Below, one piece after another: positions 53,603-62,193 of a stretch of DNA of 64,000 bases. The position numbers were made by a program, and so were the translations under genes. The notes under the pieces are model-generated. The model was not told the DNA's origin and did not search any database. It was given only the letters and a program-made list of their open reading frames with translations. This DNA comes from Pseudomonas sp. UBA5706. Lineage in GTDB: Bacteria > Pseudomonadota > Gammaproteobacteria > Pseudomonadales > Pseudomonadaceae. The stretch's first letter is position 1. Each line of letters starts with the position of its first letter. The DNA lies in assembly GCF_002419965.1 (NCBI RefSeq), contig NZ_DIHC01000038.1:1-64000 (forward strand). Reading direction: 5' to 3'.

Positions 53603-55915
53603 TTATCTGATCGATGGCATGCCAAGAATGGTACGGGCGAGGATGTCCCGCTGGACCTCATTGGCCCCCGCGTAGATCGTCACCGGTAGGCTCATCATCC
53701 GCATCCAGTGCAAATCGGTGGCGATCCCGCAGATGTTGGTATCGCCGACGACTGCCCCCGCCTCATCGGCAATCTCGATGCAGAACTCGGTCACCCTTTG
53801 CAGTAACTCACCTACGTAAACCTTGAGCATCGACACGCTTGGCCCAGGGTCCCGCCCGTTCTGGCTGACCTGATCACAAATGCTGTTATATAACCGCAGG
53901 TAGTCGTGCATATCGACTTGCAGGATCGCGAGCCGGTCGGTGATCCCGGCATCATTTTGCAAGGCCAGCGCGGCGACCAGTCGCTCGCTCAGGTCCAGTG
54001 CTCGCAGAGCCATTGCAGGGCTACCAAGCCAGATTCGTTCATGACCCAGTAGCGATTTGGCGATGGACCACCCCTCATCCAAAGGTCCGACCAGTTGGGT
54101 GACGGGAACACGAACACTGTCGAAAAAAACTTCGCAAAACTCGTCTTCTCCCGCGATATTGGCTATGGGACGAATCGTCACGCCGGGACTGTTGAGGTCG
54201 ATCAGCAAAAAACTGATGCCTTGCTGCTTGCGTTCGAAGGTGCCAGTGCGCACGAGAGCATAAATATGGCTGCAGTCTTTGGCGTGAGTGCTCCAGATTT
54301 TCTGGCCATCGACGACGAATTCGTCTCCCGCCCGGCGCGCGCGAGTCCCCAGGCTGGCGAGGTCCGAGCCCGCGCCCGGCTCTGAATATCCCTGGCACCA
54401 CATGTCGTCGCAGGAGAGGATACGCGGCAGGTACCAGTCTTTCTGCGCTTGAGTACCGTATTTGATGATCGTTGGGCCAAGCTGGGTTTCGCCATTATCG
54501 ATGATGCGTGCCACACCGGCTCGCTCCATTTCCTGCTGATAGATCATTTGCTTGGCGAAAGAAATACCCATGCCGCCATATTCTCTGGGCCAAGCCGGGG
54601 CACGCCAACCGTGCTGTAGCAGGCACCGGAGCCAGTTCACCTGGTCTTCGCCGCGCAGACGCAGGAACGGGCGTCGGTCATCCTGACGTAAGGAGGCGGG
54701 GTAGTGATCCACCAGCCAGGCTCGCAGGCGTGCGCGAAAATAGGTGTCGCTCCAGTCTCTCGGGTCTTCGGTGGCGAATGGTTCAGCGGCCGGAATGGGC
54801 GTGACAAGGTGTTCGCGCCGCGAGACGAATCTCCGACGATGGGCCCAGACGGACCCCAGCCAGGCACTGTCGCTGATTGCAGCGCGCAGATACAGGCCGA
54901 TGTTCGACTCTTCCGCAAAGCCCATCGCGCCATGGAGCTGCACCGCTAACCGGGCCGTGTCGAGAGCTACCTGAGCATTACGCGCTTTGGCCGCGCTGAT
55001 CGCTGATTCGGTCATGGCTGTGAGCGGTGATTGAACATGCTGTTGCGCCGCGTGGCGCCAACCGGCGTCCCCCAGGTGCTGCCCTATGCTCATGTCCACA
55101 CAGCGATGCTGGACGCTCTGAAAAGCGCCGATGGGCCGGGAGAACTGCTTGCGCTCAGACACATAATCGAGGGTTTTCTGCAGGCAGCCAGTGGTTTGTC
55201 CATTCGAGTACGCTGCTTGTGTAATCCGGCCGACGGCGAGGCATTCCTGCCATGCCGTCAAAGCGGCATCCCCTTTGAGCAGCGGCGTCGCGCAGAGCAT
55301 CGGAGCGCCGCTGAATGTAATGTCAGTCTGTTTGCCGTTGCCCACGGCGTAGTGCCGGACAGACACGCCAGGGGCGTTGGCTTCTAACGTTACCCACACG
55401 GGTTGGCCATTCTCCGTTGCCGATACCAGCAGGATCGACGACGCTTCATACCCGACGACAAAGACTTTCCGGCCATACAGACGTCCATTCTTCAACTCAG
55501 CGCCGCAAGGCAAGGTATCGACCTGTCCAGGCATTTCCTGCCAGGCCAGGGCGATCAAACGTTCACCTGACCTCAGAACCTCGGACAGTAGGCACGCATC
55601 CTCTTGCGGCAGATATCCGATAACGACTGAGGGCATCACGCTGCACGCGATAAACGGCTCACACAGCAGATGCTGGCCCATGATCTCGCAGAGTTCGCAG
55701 GCGTAGCGCACGTCCAGCCCACTGCCGCCGAGGGCCTCGGGCAGCATCAGACCGGTCCAGCCCATGTCGCTTATTGCCTTCCACACGGACATATCGACCG
55801 GACGAGGCTTTGCAATCCAGCCGCGCAACCTAGACAAAGAATGATGTTGCAGCACGTCTTGTGCGGAATCGCGCAGCATCGTAATCAGAGATCCATCCAA
55901 TTCGGTCGCCATCAT
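53603..55915 (-). CDS. Fused double acyl-CoA dehydrogenase
   Basis: A 770-residue protein made of two complete acyl-CoA dehydrogenase modules, about 1-370 and 385-770. Module 1 ends with LHGAMGFAEESNIGLYLRA, the position of the FadE-type catalytic glutamate. Module 2 has the FAD and substrate signature MWCQGYSEPGAGSDLASL and the end motif YAGANEVQRDILA. Such pairs normally form alpha2beta2 heteromers from separate genes in steroid-type catabolism; here they are one chain. It should introduce a double bond in a bulky acyl-CoA. GAGGGAT precedes ATGATG. A 21-bp palindrome lies 23 bases upstream. Confidence 0.88.
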   Translation of the reverse strand: MMATELDGSLITMLRDSAQDVLQHHSLSRLRGWIAKPRPVDMSVWKAISDMGWTGLMLPEALGGSGLDVRYACELCEIMGQHLLCEPFIACSVMPSVVIGYLPQEDACLLSEVLRSGERLIALAWQEMPGQVDTLPCGAELKNGRLYGRKVFVVGYEASSILLVSATENGQPVWVTLEANAPGVSVRHYAVGNGKQTDITFSGAPMLCATPLLKGDAALTAWQECLAVGRITQAAYSNGQTTGCLQKTLDYVSERKQFSRPIGAFQSVQHRCVDMSIGQHLGDAGWRHAAQQHVQSPLTAMTESAISAAKARNAQVALDTARLAVQLHGAMGFAEESNIGLYLRAAISDSAWLGSVWAHRRRFVSRREHLVTPIPAAEPFATEDPRDWSDTYFRARLRAWLVDHYPASLRQDDRRPFLRLRGEDQVNWLRCLLQHGWRAPAWPREYGGMGISFAKQMIYQQEMERAGVARIIDNGETQLGPTIIKYGTQAQKDWYLPRILSCDDMWCQGYSEPGAGSDLASLGTRARRAGDEFVVDGQKIWSTHAKDCSHIYALVRTGTFERKQQGISFLLIDLNSPGVTIRPIANIAGEDEFCEVFFDSVRVPVTQLVGPLDEGWSIAKSLLGHERIWLGSPAMALRALDLSERLVAALALQNDAGITDRLAILQVDMHDYLRLYNSICDQVSQNGRDPGPSVSMLKVYVGELLQRVTEFCIEIADEAGAVVGDTNICGIATDLHWMRMMSLPVTIYAGANEVQRDILARTILGMPSIR

Positions 55916-55937
55916 ATCCCTCGAAAGAAAACGTATT

Positions 55938-55958
55938 TAGCTGACAGTATGTCAGCTA
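55938..55958. promoter_or_regulatory. 21-bp cluster operator, site A
   Basis: Perfect palindrome TAGCTGACA - GTA - TGTCAGCTA in the divergent region between the double acyl-CoA dehydrogenase (minus) and the isochorismatase-fold gene (plus). Best of four matching sites in this cluster. Confidence 0.75.
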
Positions 55959-56029
55959 TAGTGTTCTTGCAATTGTTTTTAATCGGGCTACCAGCGTCCA
56001 TCATGGACGCCTGACGAGGGGAAAAATAT

Positions 56030-56662
56030 ATGGTGAGGGGGTTCGATCAGGAGAGGCGACCGGCGTTGCTGATCAGTGAATGCCAGCGGGGTGTGATCGA
56101 CCCGGAACTGAGCGCTTTTCCGGGGCTTGTCGAGCAGGTTCAGCAACGAGACATCCTGGGTCGCATCAGTCGACTGGCACAATCGTTCAGGGCTGCCGGG
56201 CTGCCTGTCATCCATCTGCATGTGGTTCACAAGGCGGGCTATATCGACGTGCCTGAAACCAGCGCGATCATCGTCCGATCCATGCGCCAGGCGCGAATGC
56301 TGGAAGGCTCGGCGGACGTCGAGCCTGCCGGCCAGATGCGACCTCATCCGGGGGACGTCGTGCACGCTCGAAGCTTTAGCCTTGTGGGATTTCACGGAAC
56401 GGAGCTGGATGCGATGCTGCGTCACATGGGTGTGAAAACGCTGGTGCCGGTGGGTGTATCCACCAACGTGGCGATTTCCGGCACGGCGCTATGCGGGTCT
56501 GATCTGGGTTATCAGGTTGTGATTCCGGTGGATTGTATAGCCGGCGCGAGCGCGGAAACTCACGACTTCATCGTGAAAAACCAACTGCCGCTCTACAGCA
56601 CTTTGACGGACAGCCAGACGCTAATCGCTACCCTGGAAGCGCGATCCGGCACCACTTCATAA
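56030..56662 (+). CDS. Isochorismatase-fold (cysteine hydrolase family) protein
   Basis: A 210-residue protein with the cysteine-hydrolase fold but without its usual catalytic residues. The opening aspartate is replaced by glutamate (ALLISECQRG, E17), the lysine region reads VVHARSF, and the nucleophile position in STNVAISGTA is alanine (148) where cysteine is expected. Such variants are seen in actinobacterial catabolic clusters; the reaction is unknown. ATG 56030 follows GAGGGGAAA. It is the only plus-strand enzyme gene of the cluster and shares operator site A with the acyl-CoA dehydrogenase. Confidence 0.82.
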   Translation: MVRGFDQERRPALLISECQRGVIDPELSAFPGLVEQVQQRDILGRISRLAQSFRAAGLPVIHLHVVHKAGYIDVPETSAIIVRSMRQARMLEGSADVEPAGQMRPHPGDVVHARSFSLVGFHGTELDAMLRHMGVKTLVPVGVSTNVAISGTALCGSDLGYQVVIPVDCIAGASAETHDFIVKNQLPLYSTLTDSQTLIATLEARSGTTS

Positions 56663-56663
56663 C

Positions 56664-56993
56664 CTATGACTGTTTATGCACGCCCTCGCCAGTGCCTGAT
56701 TGATCTGCAGGTTCAGACAGGTTGTCAAGCAAACGGCGGGCGCGCGCAGGGCCGATCAAGTTGCAAGCCGAGACGCCGTTGATCACAGCGAATAAAAAGT
56801 GGCGTGCATGTGCTTCGCTTTGCGGGTTGCCGTGGATGTGCCGCTCGAAGAGTTCGAGCAGTGTCGGTTCTTCAAACGCTGGAGGATTTTCCAGAAGTCG
56901 AATCAGTTGTTGCGCTTGTTCGGGCGTCAAGGGAGTCGGTGGTGTCTTTTTTGATTTGCATTGCGCCAGATGACGCTGATAGTCGTAAAGCAT
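56664..56993 (-). CDS. Small protein of unknown function
   Basis: A 109-residue protein I do not recognise. It starts MLYDYQRHLAQCKSKK, has a central LTPEQAQQLIRLLENPPAFEEPTLLELFERHI, then HARHFLFAVINGVSACNLIGPARARRLLDNL, and looks largely helical and soluble. A clear GGAGG lies 6 bases before the ATG at 56993, which supports expression. It is placed 65 bases after the amidohydrolase stop, probably as the last gene of that transcript, and converges on the isochorismatase-fold gene one base away. Confidence 0.65.
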   Translation of the reverse strand: MLYDYQRHLAQCKSKKTPPTPLTPEQAQQLIRLLENPPAFEEPTLLELFERHIHGNPQSEAHARHFLFAVINGVSACNLIGPARARRLLDNLSEPADQSGTGEGVHKQS

Positions 56994-57058
56994 GTCAGCC
57001 TCCAACAGCGAAAAATCGAAGGAGCCGCGTTTGATTGCGGCTCCTTTAGCGAGCAGCC

Positions 57059-58393
57059 TCAGACGTTTTCCGCGGTGAGCTTGCCATCGTCCTGAGAGAC
57101 CTTGGTGAACATCGCGATGATGTCCCCGGAGGTTACGCTGCGACGGGTCTCGCCCTCTGCCAGCGGTGCCGGGCCGCCATAGGATTTTTCGCGGGTGTCG
57201 ACGTGTGTCGCCTGTTTGCGCAGTGCGCTGACGGTGCAATTCTCGCGTCCACCCATCATGCCGAAGGCGTCGAAGTTATAAAGGCGCAGGGCATTGGCAT
57301 GGGTAATTTTGTCGATGGCGCTTTCAGACAGGCCCTGCAGCGATTTGACCAGCATGTCTGCCGACTCCGGCCAGATCGTGTCCGAGTGCGGATAGTCACA
57401 CTCATAGGCAACGTTGTCTTCGCCGATTTCTTCCAGGTTCTTGATGCCGAATCGATCATCGATGAAGCAGGTCAGGAAGTGCTCGCGGAACACTTCACTT
57501 GGCTTTTTCTTGCCAAAATCGGCATAGGTCCAGGCCTTGTGATGCTCATGCACGAAATCGGCGCGTTCGAGGAAGTAAGGAATCCAGCCAATCCCGCCTT
57601 CGGACAACGCGATCTTCAGGTCAGGGTAGCGTTGTAACGCCTTGAGGTGCAGCCAGTCTGCAGCTGAATTGACTATCGAGATCGGCATGGTAATGATCCA
57701 CGCGTCAATCGGCGAATGCTGCGAGGCATGGGGGGCCTGGGCTCCGGAACCGATGTGGATGTTGATCATCACTTTGTTTTCGGCACACACCTTCCACAAC
57801 GGCTCCCAGTGCGAATCGTGGATGCTGGGCTGACCCTTGAGGGAAGGGTTGTCCGAGAAGGAAATGGCATGGCAGCCCTTGGCGACCACTCGCTTGATCT
57901 CCGCGACAGAAGCATTGATGTCCCAGTAGGGAATGATGGCGTTGGGAATGTTGCGTCCTGGATAGCTGCCACACCACTCATCGATGTGCCAGTCGTTATA
58001 GGCGCGCAACAGGGTCAGCGCATTTTTCTTGTTGTCGAATTGGTGGAACAGGCTGCCGTCGAACGTCACGACGCTCGGAAAGTTGATGGACGCGAGCAGA
58101 CCATTGGCATTCATGTCCTCGATTCGCGCATCGATGTCCCACGCACCCTTGCGCATCTGCTCGAAGGAAATCGGTTCGCAGCCATATTCCTCACGCAGCC
58201 TGCCGACCACTGCGTTGAGCCCGATGTTACCTGCACGGCGGCCCTCGAAGAGCCAGAAGTCCGCACCGTTCTTGTCCTTAAGCACCTTGGGCGCAAAGGC
58301 CTTTTGCTCGACCGTCAAATGCTGCTCGAACATGGTAGGGGGTTCAACGATGTGGTCGTCGACACTCACCAGGATCAGGTCATCAACTTTCAT
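57059..58393 (-). CDS. Amidohydrolase family protein (ACMSD-like TIM barrel)
   Basis: A 444-residue metal-dependent hydrolase or decarboxylase. Metal-site motifs are VSVDDHIVEPP near the start, MINIHIGSG with a histidine in the middle and YECDYPHSDTIWP with the aspartate. FPSVVTF, AYNDWHIDEWCGSYPGR and LSEGGIGWIPYFLERAD are typical of the actinobacterial/sphingomonad group used in ring-acid catabolism. ATG 58393 has GGAGAC at 8 bases. Operator site B lies 120 bases upstream. It may hydrolyse or decarboxylate a ring-derived acid; the substrate is unknown. Confidence 0.87.
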   Translation of the reverse strand: MKVDDLILVSVDDHIVEPPTMFEQHLTVEQKAFAPKVLKDKNGADFWLFEGRRAGNIGLNAVVGRLREEYGCEPISFEQMRKGAWDIDARIEDMNANGLLASINFPSVVTFDGSLFHQFDNKKNALTLLRAYNDWHIDEWCGSYPGRNIPNAIIPYWDINASVAEIKRVVAKGCHAISFSDNPSLKGQPSIHDSHWEPLWKVCAENKVMINIHIGSGAQAPHASQHSPIDAWIITMPISIVNSAADWLHLKALQRYPDLKIALSEGGIGWIPYFLERADFVHEHHKAWTYADFGKKKPSEVFREHFLTCFIDDRFGIKNLEEIGEDNVAYECDYPHSDTIWPESADMLVKSLQGLSESAIDKITHANALRLYNFDAFGMMGGRENCTVSALRKQATHVDTREKSYGGPAPLAEGETRRSVTSGDIIAMFTKVSQDDGKLTAENV

Positions 58394-58512
58394 GCGTTGT
58401 CTCCATCGCTCTAGCCGTCTCTGCCCGTTCAACGACGGGCTGTTCTGGACGGCTACGGTTTTTGTTGTATTCGCAGCCTAACGTTACTCTTGCTGGAAGG
58501 CAGGATCAACAA

Positions 58513-58533
58513 AAACAGACATATTGTCAGTTA
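58513..58533. promoter_or_regulatory. 21-bp cluster operator, site B
   Basis: AAACAGACA - TAT - TGTCAGTTA, 7 of 9 pairs symmetric, same 9-3-9 layout as site A. It is placed upstream of the amidohydrolase gene and just after the ferredoxin-reductase remnant. Confidence 0.65.
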
Positions 58534-58543
58534 ATGCATGCTT

Positions 58544-59006
58544 CTAGGCGACCAGACTCAAGGCGCGTTCTTTCAGATTCATCCGTTCATCGTGCAGACA
58601 TTCCGCCGAGACGCTTGCGGCAGACCGGGAAGCGTCAGTGTCGGGGCGGGGCGCCGGTACGCTAGTACCCATTGATCGTATGCAACGGATTGGCCGTTGC
58701 TCAGTTTTAGCAGCTAGCGTTGCGGGTCCGGCGCAGTCACTGTCTTGCCCGGCCATGACTCGATGCCGGCTTTTTCGTAAGCCGCGTCCGGTCTTGTACC
58801 GCCACGGAGGAGTCGATGAGCAAAGCCTTGGACAATGGAGGGCGATGATAGGGCGCGTGCGGTTCGTCACCGATTAGAACAATGCGGCCGGTATAACCTT
58901 GCTGCCGCAGCGCAACGGCGGAGTCGCCACCTGCATGTCCGATGCCCACAATGGCGGTTGATGGACGCACGCCCTTGTGTTCCTTGTTGTCGCGCGGCGT
59001 GCTCAT
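58544..59006 (-). pseudogene. Remnant of a ferredoxin/rubredoxin reductase
   Basis: From ATG 59006 the frame gives the FAD-binding opening of a ferredoxin-type reductase (TAIVGIGHAGGDSAVALRQQ, RIVLIGDEPHAPYHRPPLSK). After about 60 residues the likeness moves to another frame (RPDAAYEKAGIESWPGKTV, then LLKLSNGQSVAYDQWVLA and TLTLPG), with a stop codon between the parts. The last two thirds of a normal 400-residue reductase are missing. The start overlaps the rubredoxin stop (ATGA), so the two genes were once coupled redox partners. Confidence 0.75.
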
Positions 59007-59170
59007 GCCATCTCTACCATGGCGAAATCTTCTTTCGCCGCGCCACATTCAGGGCACAGCCAGTCTTCAGGCACGTCCTGCCATGCAGTTCCGGCAGGGA
59101 TACCGTCGTCCGGTAGGCCCAAGGCTTCGTCATAGATAAAACTGCAGAAAAAACATTGCCACTTTTTCAT
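59003..59170 (-). CDS. Rubredoxin
   Basis: A 55-residue iron-sulfur electron carrier. The four iron ligands are Cys6, Cys9, Cys39 and Cys42 (QCFFC and CPEC), with the typical GIPAGTAWQDVPEDW between them. ATG 59170 follows AAGG at 9 bases; the upstream open frame does not look coding. It normally feeds a hydroxylase, but no AlkB or P450 gene is in the window, and its own reductase gene is broken. Confidence 0.92.
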   Translation of the reverse strand: MKKWQCFFCSFIYDEALGLPDDGIPAGTAWQDVPEDWLCPECGAAKEDFAMVEMA

Positions 59171-59316
59171 GTCACACACCTTGGAGATGCTTGTTGTGAT
59201 GTCGGCTTCGGTGATGGTGCGACCGTAAATTCGAAAGCGTCGGCCCACCGGCAGCTATTCCCACGGAAAGCCGGTACCGATGATCTCGGTTTCCGAGGCG
59301 TCCATATGCATAGTCA

Positions 59317-60219
59317 TCACAGTGGGTCCCAAGTCGTCAGTTGTGGCGAAGGGACGTTATCGTAGAAGAACGTCTGCATGGCAGGAATGGCGTGTTCAGC
59401 AATGCCCTCAGGGGTCCAGCCCTCGCTTCGATGTACGGAACGGATCACCCTCGATTGTGAGAACAGATAGATTTCGTTGGCACGCACGCCAAAGATCTGC
59501 CCGGAAACTCCAGCACCTGCATCGCTGGCCAGATACACCGCGAGCGGGGCGATCTTGCGCGGTTCCATCGTTTTCAGTTTTTCCATGCGCGCGGCGGCTT
59601 CTGGTGTGTCGGTGGGCACCGAGGCGGTCATCGCCGTCCAGGCCCATGGCGCTATGCAGTTGGACCGCACGTTGTAACGCGCCATGTCCAAGGCGATGCT
59701 TTTGGACAGACCGACGACCGCCATCTTGGCCGCCGAATAGTTCGCCTGCCCTGGATTGCCGATCAGCCCGCTGGTGGAGGTCATGTGTATATAAGATCCG
59801 CTGGCCTGCTCCTTGAAATAAGGCGCGGCGGCGCGAGCGACGAAGAACGAGCCGTTGAGGTGCACATCGACGACCGCCTGCCATTCTTCCAGGCTCATCT
59901 TGAAGAAGAAACGGTCACGCACGATGCCAGCGTTATTGACGACGCAGTCAATGCGCCCGAAGCTGTCCAGCGCGGCCTGCACGATGTGCTTGGCGCTGTC
60001 CCATTGCGAGACATTGTCTGTACTGGCCACGGCCTCGCCGCCCAGTTCCCGAATGCGGGTGACCACGCTCTCGGCAGCGCTGTTGCCGTGTGCGTCGCGT
60101 CCTAGATCATTGACCACGACCTTTGCGCCGTGAGCGGCGAAAGCCAGCGCAAATTCCATTCCTATCCCGCTGCCAGCGCCGGTGATGACCACTACCTTAT
60201 CCGCGACCATGTCTGACAT
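59317..60219 (-). CDS. Short-chain dehydrogenase (3-hydroxyacyl-CoA dehydrogenase type)
   Basis: A 300-residue SDR. The cofactor motif is TGAGSGIG at 14-21, NNAG is at about 94-97, and the catalytic Ser and YSAAK are near 146-164. The C-terminal extension (QIFGVRANEIYLFSQSRVIRS, GWTPEGIAEHAIPAM) is typical of the HSD17B4-like branch found with MaoC hydratases in beta-oxidation of bulky acyl-CoAs. AGGAGG sits 5 bases before the ATG. Operator site C is 69 bases upstream. Confidence 0.9.
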   Translation of the reverse strand: MSDMVADKVVVITGAGSGIGMEFALAFAAHGAKVVVNDLGRDAHGNSAAESVVTRIRELGGEAVASTDNVSQWDSAKHIVQAALDSFGRIDCVVNNAGIVRDRFFFKMSLEEWQAVVDVHLNGSFFVARAAAPYFKEQASGSYIHMTSTSGLIGNPGQANYSAAKMAVVGLSKSIALDMARYNVRSNCIAPWAWTAMTASVPTDTPEAAARMEKLKTMEPRKIAPLAVYLASDAGAGVSGQIFGVRANEIYLFSQSRVIRSVHRSEGWTPEGIAEHAIPAMQTFFYDNVPSPQLTTWDPL

Positions 60220-60287
60220 AAGACCTCCTGTGCGATAGCGCCCGGACCGCAGCGCCAGGGTTTAGATGAAATGGAATTCTAGCACTA

Positions 60288-60308
60288 TAACTGTCGAGTA
60301 GTCAGTTA
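60288..60308. promoter_or_regulatory. 21-bp cluster operator, site C
   Basis: TAACTGTCG - AGT - AGTCAGTTA, same layout as sites A, B and D, in the divergent region between the SDR (minus, start 60219) and the TetR gene (plus, start 60499). Confidence 0.7.
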
Positions 60309-60498
60309 TGCTCGGGGCTTATCTGATAATTTTGCGGAAGGGCCCGTTTTTAGCTGAATGAAATCTCGCTGGCCTAGTCTGTATTTGGTATAACTGTTGC
60401 TTCATCCTTTTGTCGGAATGAGTAATGACGATCGATGGGGGGCGAGATCAGGTGCGCACCCTGGTGTGCGAAGCGTCCAGGACGGGTAAGGTAAAGCG

Positions 60499-61260
60499 AT
60501 GGCATATGAAGTGACGATGAACAAACAGGGGCAGATTCTTGGGCGTAAAGGTCAGGAAACCCGACACAAGTTGATGATGGCCACCCGCAGGCTCTTGTTT
60601 ACTCATCCGCTGGTGGACATTACCGCCGTGGCGATTGCAAAAGCGGCAGGGACATCATCGGCCAGCTTTTATATGTATTTTGACGACGTGCAGGATGTTC
60701 TCTATGCACTGGGGCTGATGGCGAACGAGGAAATGGCCGAGGTCGCCAAGCTGCTCGAAACTCCTTGGGCTGCAGGAACGTTCGAGAAAGAGGCGCTGGT
60801 GCTGATCGAGACGTTGAATGCCGTCTGGAGCCGTCATCGTGAGATATTGCGTTATCGCAATCTGGAAGCCGACCGGGGCGACCCACGCTTCGACGAATTG
60901 CGCATGAACACCTACATTCCTTTTATCGAACGGTTTGCCAAGCTGATCCTGGCGGTCAACCCGGCGGTCGGTGGTCGTAAACGCAGCGACGCCTATGCAG
61001 AGGCCACAGCCTTGCACGCGTCGATGGAACGTATGGCAGCAACCGACCCGATGTTGATGGAGCGCGGTCTGGGTGCCAAGCGCGTCAATGCGGCGATCGC
61101 CCGTATCATCGCGCAAACCTTGCGCGGCTCGAACGAAGAGCCGAGCGAAGCGGTCGCAAGCTCCGCGCCGACAGCCAAGGCCAAGCGGACCAAGGCCGTC
61201 AGTGAACCCGCAGAGCAAGCGTTGACTGCGCATTCGGGAGATGCCGCGGCTGCCAAGTAA
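60499..61260 (+). CDS. TetR family regulator of the catabolic cluster
   Basis: A 253-residue regulator. The helix-turn-helix is at about 38-66 (ITAVAIAKAAGTSSASFYMYFDDVQDVLYAL), the middle is an all-helical ligand domain, and a disordered A/K/P-rich tail of about 40 residues follows residue 212. It is the only regulator inside the cluster and stands next to operator site C, so I infer that it binds the four shared 21-bp sites and responds to an acyl-CoA intermediate. AAGG lies 8 bases before the ATG. Confidence 0.87.
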   Translation: MAYEVTMNKQGQILGRKGQETRHKLMMATRRLLFTHPLVDITAVAIAKAAGTSSASFYMYFDDVQDVLYALGLMANEEMAEVAKLLETPWAAGTFEKEALVLIETLNAVWSRHREILRYRNLEADRGDPRFDELRMNTYIPFIERFAKLILAVNPAVGGRKRSDAYAEATALHASMERMAATDPMLMERGLGAKRVNAAIARIIAQTLRGSNEEPSEAVASSAPTAKAKRTKAVSEPAEQALTAHSGDAAAAK

Positions 61261-61263
61261 CGG

Positions 61264-62115
61264 CTAATCCGCAACGTCCGGATCAAACTCGGCAACGCCG
61301 CTGCTGATCACCGGTTGTTGGCGTTCGACTGCCTGCAACCGAAACACCGCTTGGTTCGGTGCGGTGTGCCAGAGCTCCAGCCGCATCGTTTCGGCGGTGA
61401 ACATGGGGCCGGCGTAGCGAACGGCGATCATTCGCAGACGCTCCGGGCGATTGGCGCACGTCAGCCACAGCACGCCACGACCGGCCAATCCAAAACTGCC
61501 CAGCCCGCGGATCATGATGCCGTTGGTTTCGCGCGTCAGTGCGATGTCTGCCTTGAGCCTGAACGGGGTGTCAGGATCTACCGGTGTGCGAATGTCCTGG
61601 GTCGCATCGGGTTCGCGATCCGGAATGGCCGGCAATCGGGGGCGGTTGCTCGGCTGACCACCAAAGCCTCCATTGCCACGCAGCACGGTGGTCACCTCGA
61701 CGCGAGCCAATAGCTCGCCTTGCAGGTCGCTCAATTCCAAAGTTTGCAGCATTTCGGCACCTTTTTCGGCGCCCTTGTCGAAGATGTCCGCGACTCGCTG
61801 GCTGACGGTGACGCCTCCCATGCGGGGTAAGGGACGATGAATGTAGAGGCTCTCCTGCGCATGCACCATTTGCCGCCAGTCGATCCCCGTCGCACCATCC
61901 TGCTCCCAGAAGGGGCCGTCGGTTAGCGCCACGGCGGCCATCGGTAAGGCCTGGAACAACGGTCCGGGTTTGAGATAGCAATTATCGGCCTCTATCCAGT
62001 TCTCATCGATCCCCGCCCCGAAGCCTTGGGCAAACTCGATGAGGTTCTGTTCATCGTAATGACGAGTGAACGGCTGAAACGGCCACTTGATAAGGTTTTC
62101 ATAGTCCAGCGGCAT
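61264..62115 (-). CDS. MaoC-type hydratase paralogue lacking the catalytic motif
   Basis: A 283-residue double hot-dog protein parallel in length and layout to the MaoC protein at 63008-63877 (both open MPLDY, both contain RGNGGFGG at about 146-153). Where the active paralogue has SGDLNPLHIDPDF with catalytic Asp and His, this one reads KADIALTRETN and is about 9 residues shorter (185-205). The following (I)LHG-YGMAGRA region is only loosely kept (IRGLGSFGLAGRG). It is therefore probably not a hydratase alone and may be a structural partner. GGGAG precedes the ATG. Tail-to-tail with the TetR gene. Confidence 0.82.
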   Translation of the reverse strand: MPLDYENLIKWPFQPFTRHYDEQNLIEFAQGFGAGIDENWIEADNCYLKPGPLFQALPMAAVALTDGPFWEQDGATGIDWRQMVHAQESLYIHRPLPRMGGVTVSQRVADIFDKGAEKGAEMLQTLELSDLQGELLARVEVTTVLRGNGGFGGQPSNRPRLPAIPDREPDATQDIRTPVDPDTPFRLKADIALTRETNGIMIRGLGSFGLAGRGVLWLTCANRPERLRMIAVRYAGPMFTAETMRLELWHTAPNQAVFRLQAVERQQPVISSGVAEFDPDVAD

Positions 62116-62193
62116 GCAGTCTCCCGGTCGGATCTTCGCAAGCGGTTAAGTGAGGTGGCCGCCCGGAGCGAGGGTGACCCATGTGTCGAACGG

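Noticed and set aside
58870..59006. Functional short flavoprotein from the ATG at 59006
   Set aside because: Only one FAD-binding strand set remains before the frame is lost; the continuing likeness in another frame shows decay of a longer reductase.
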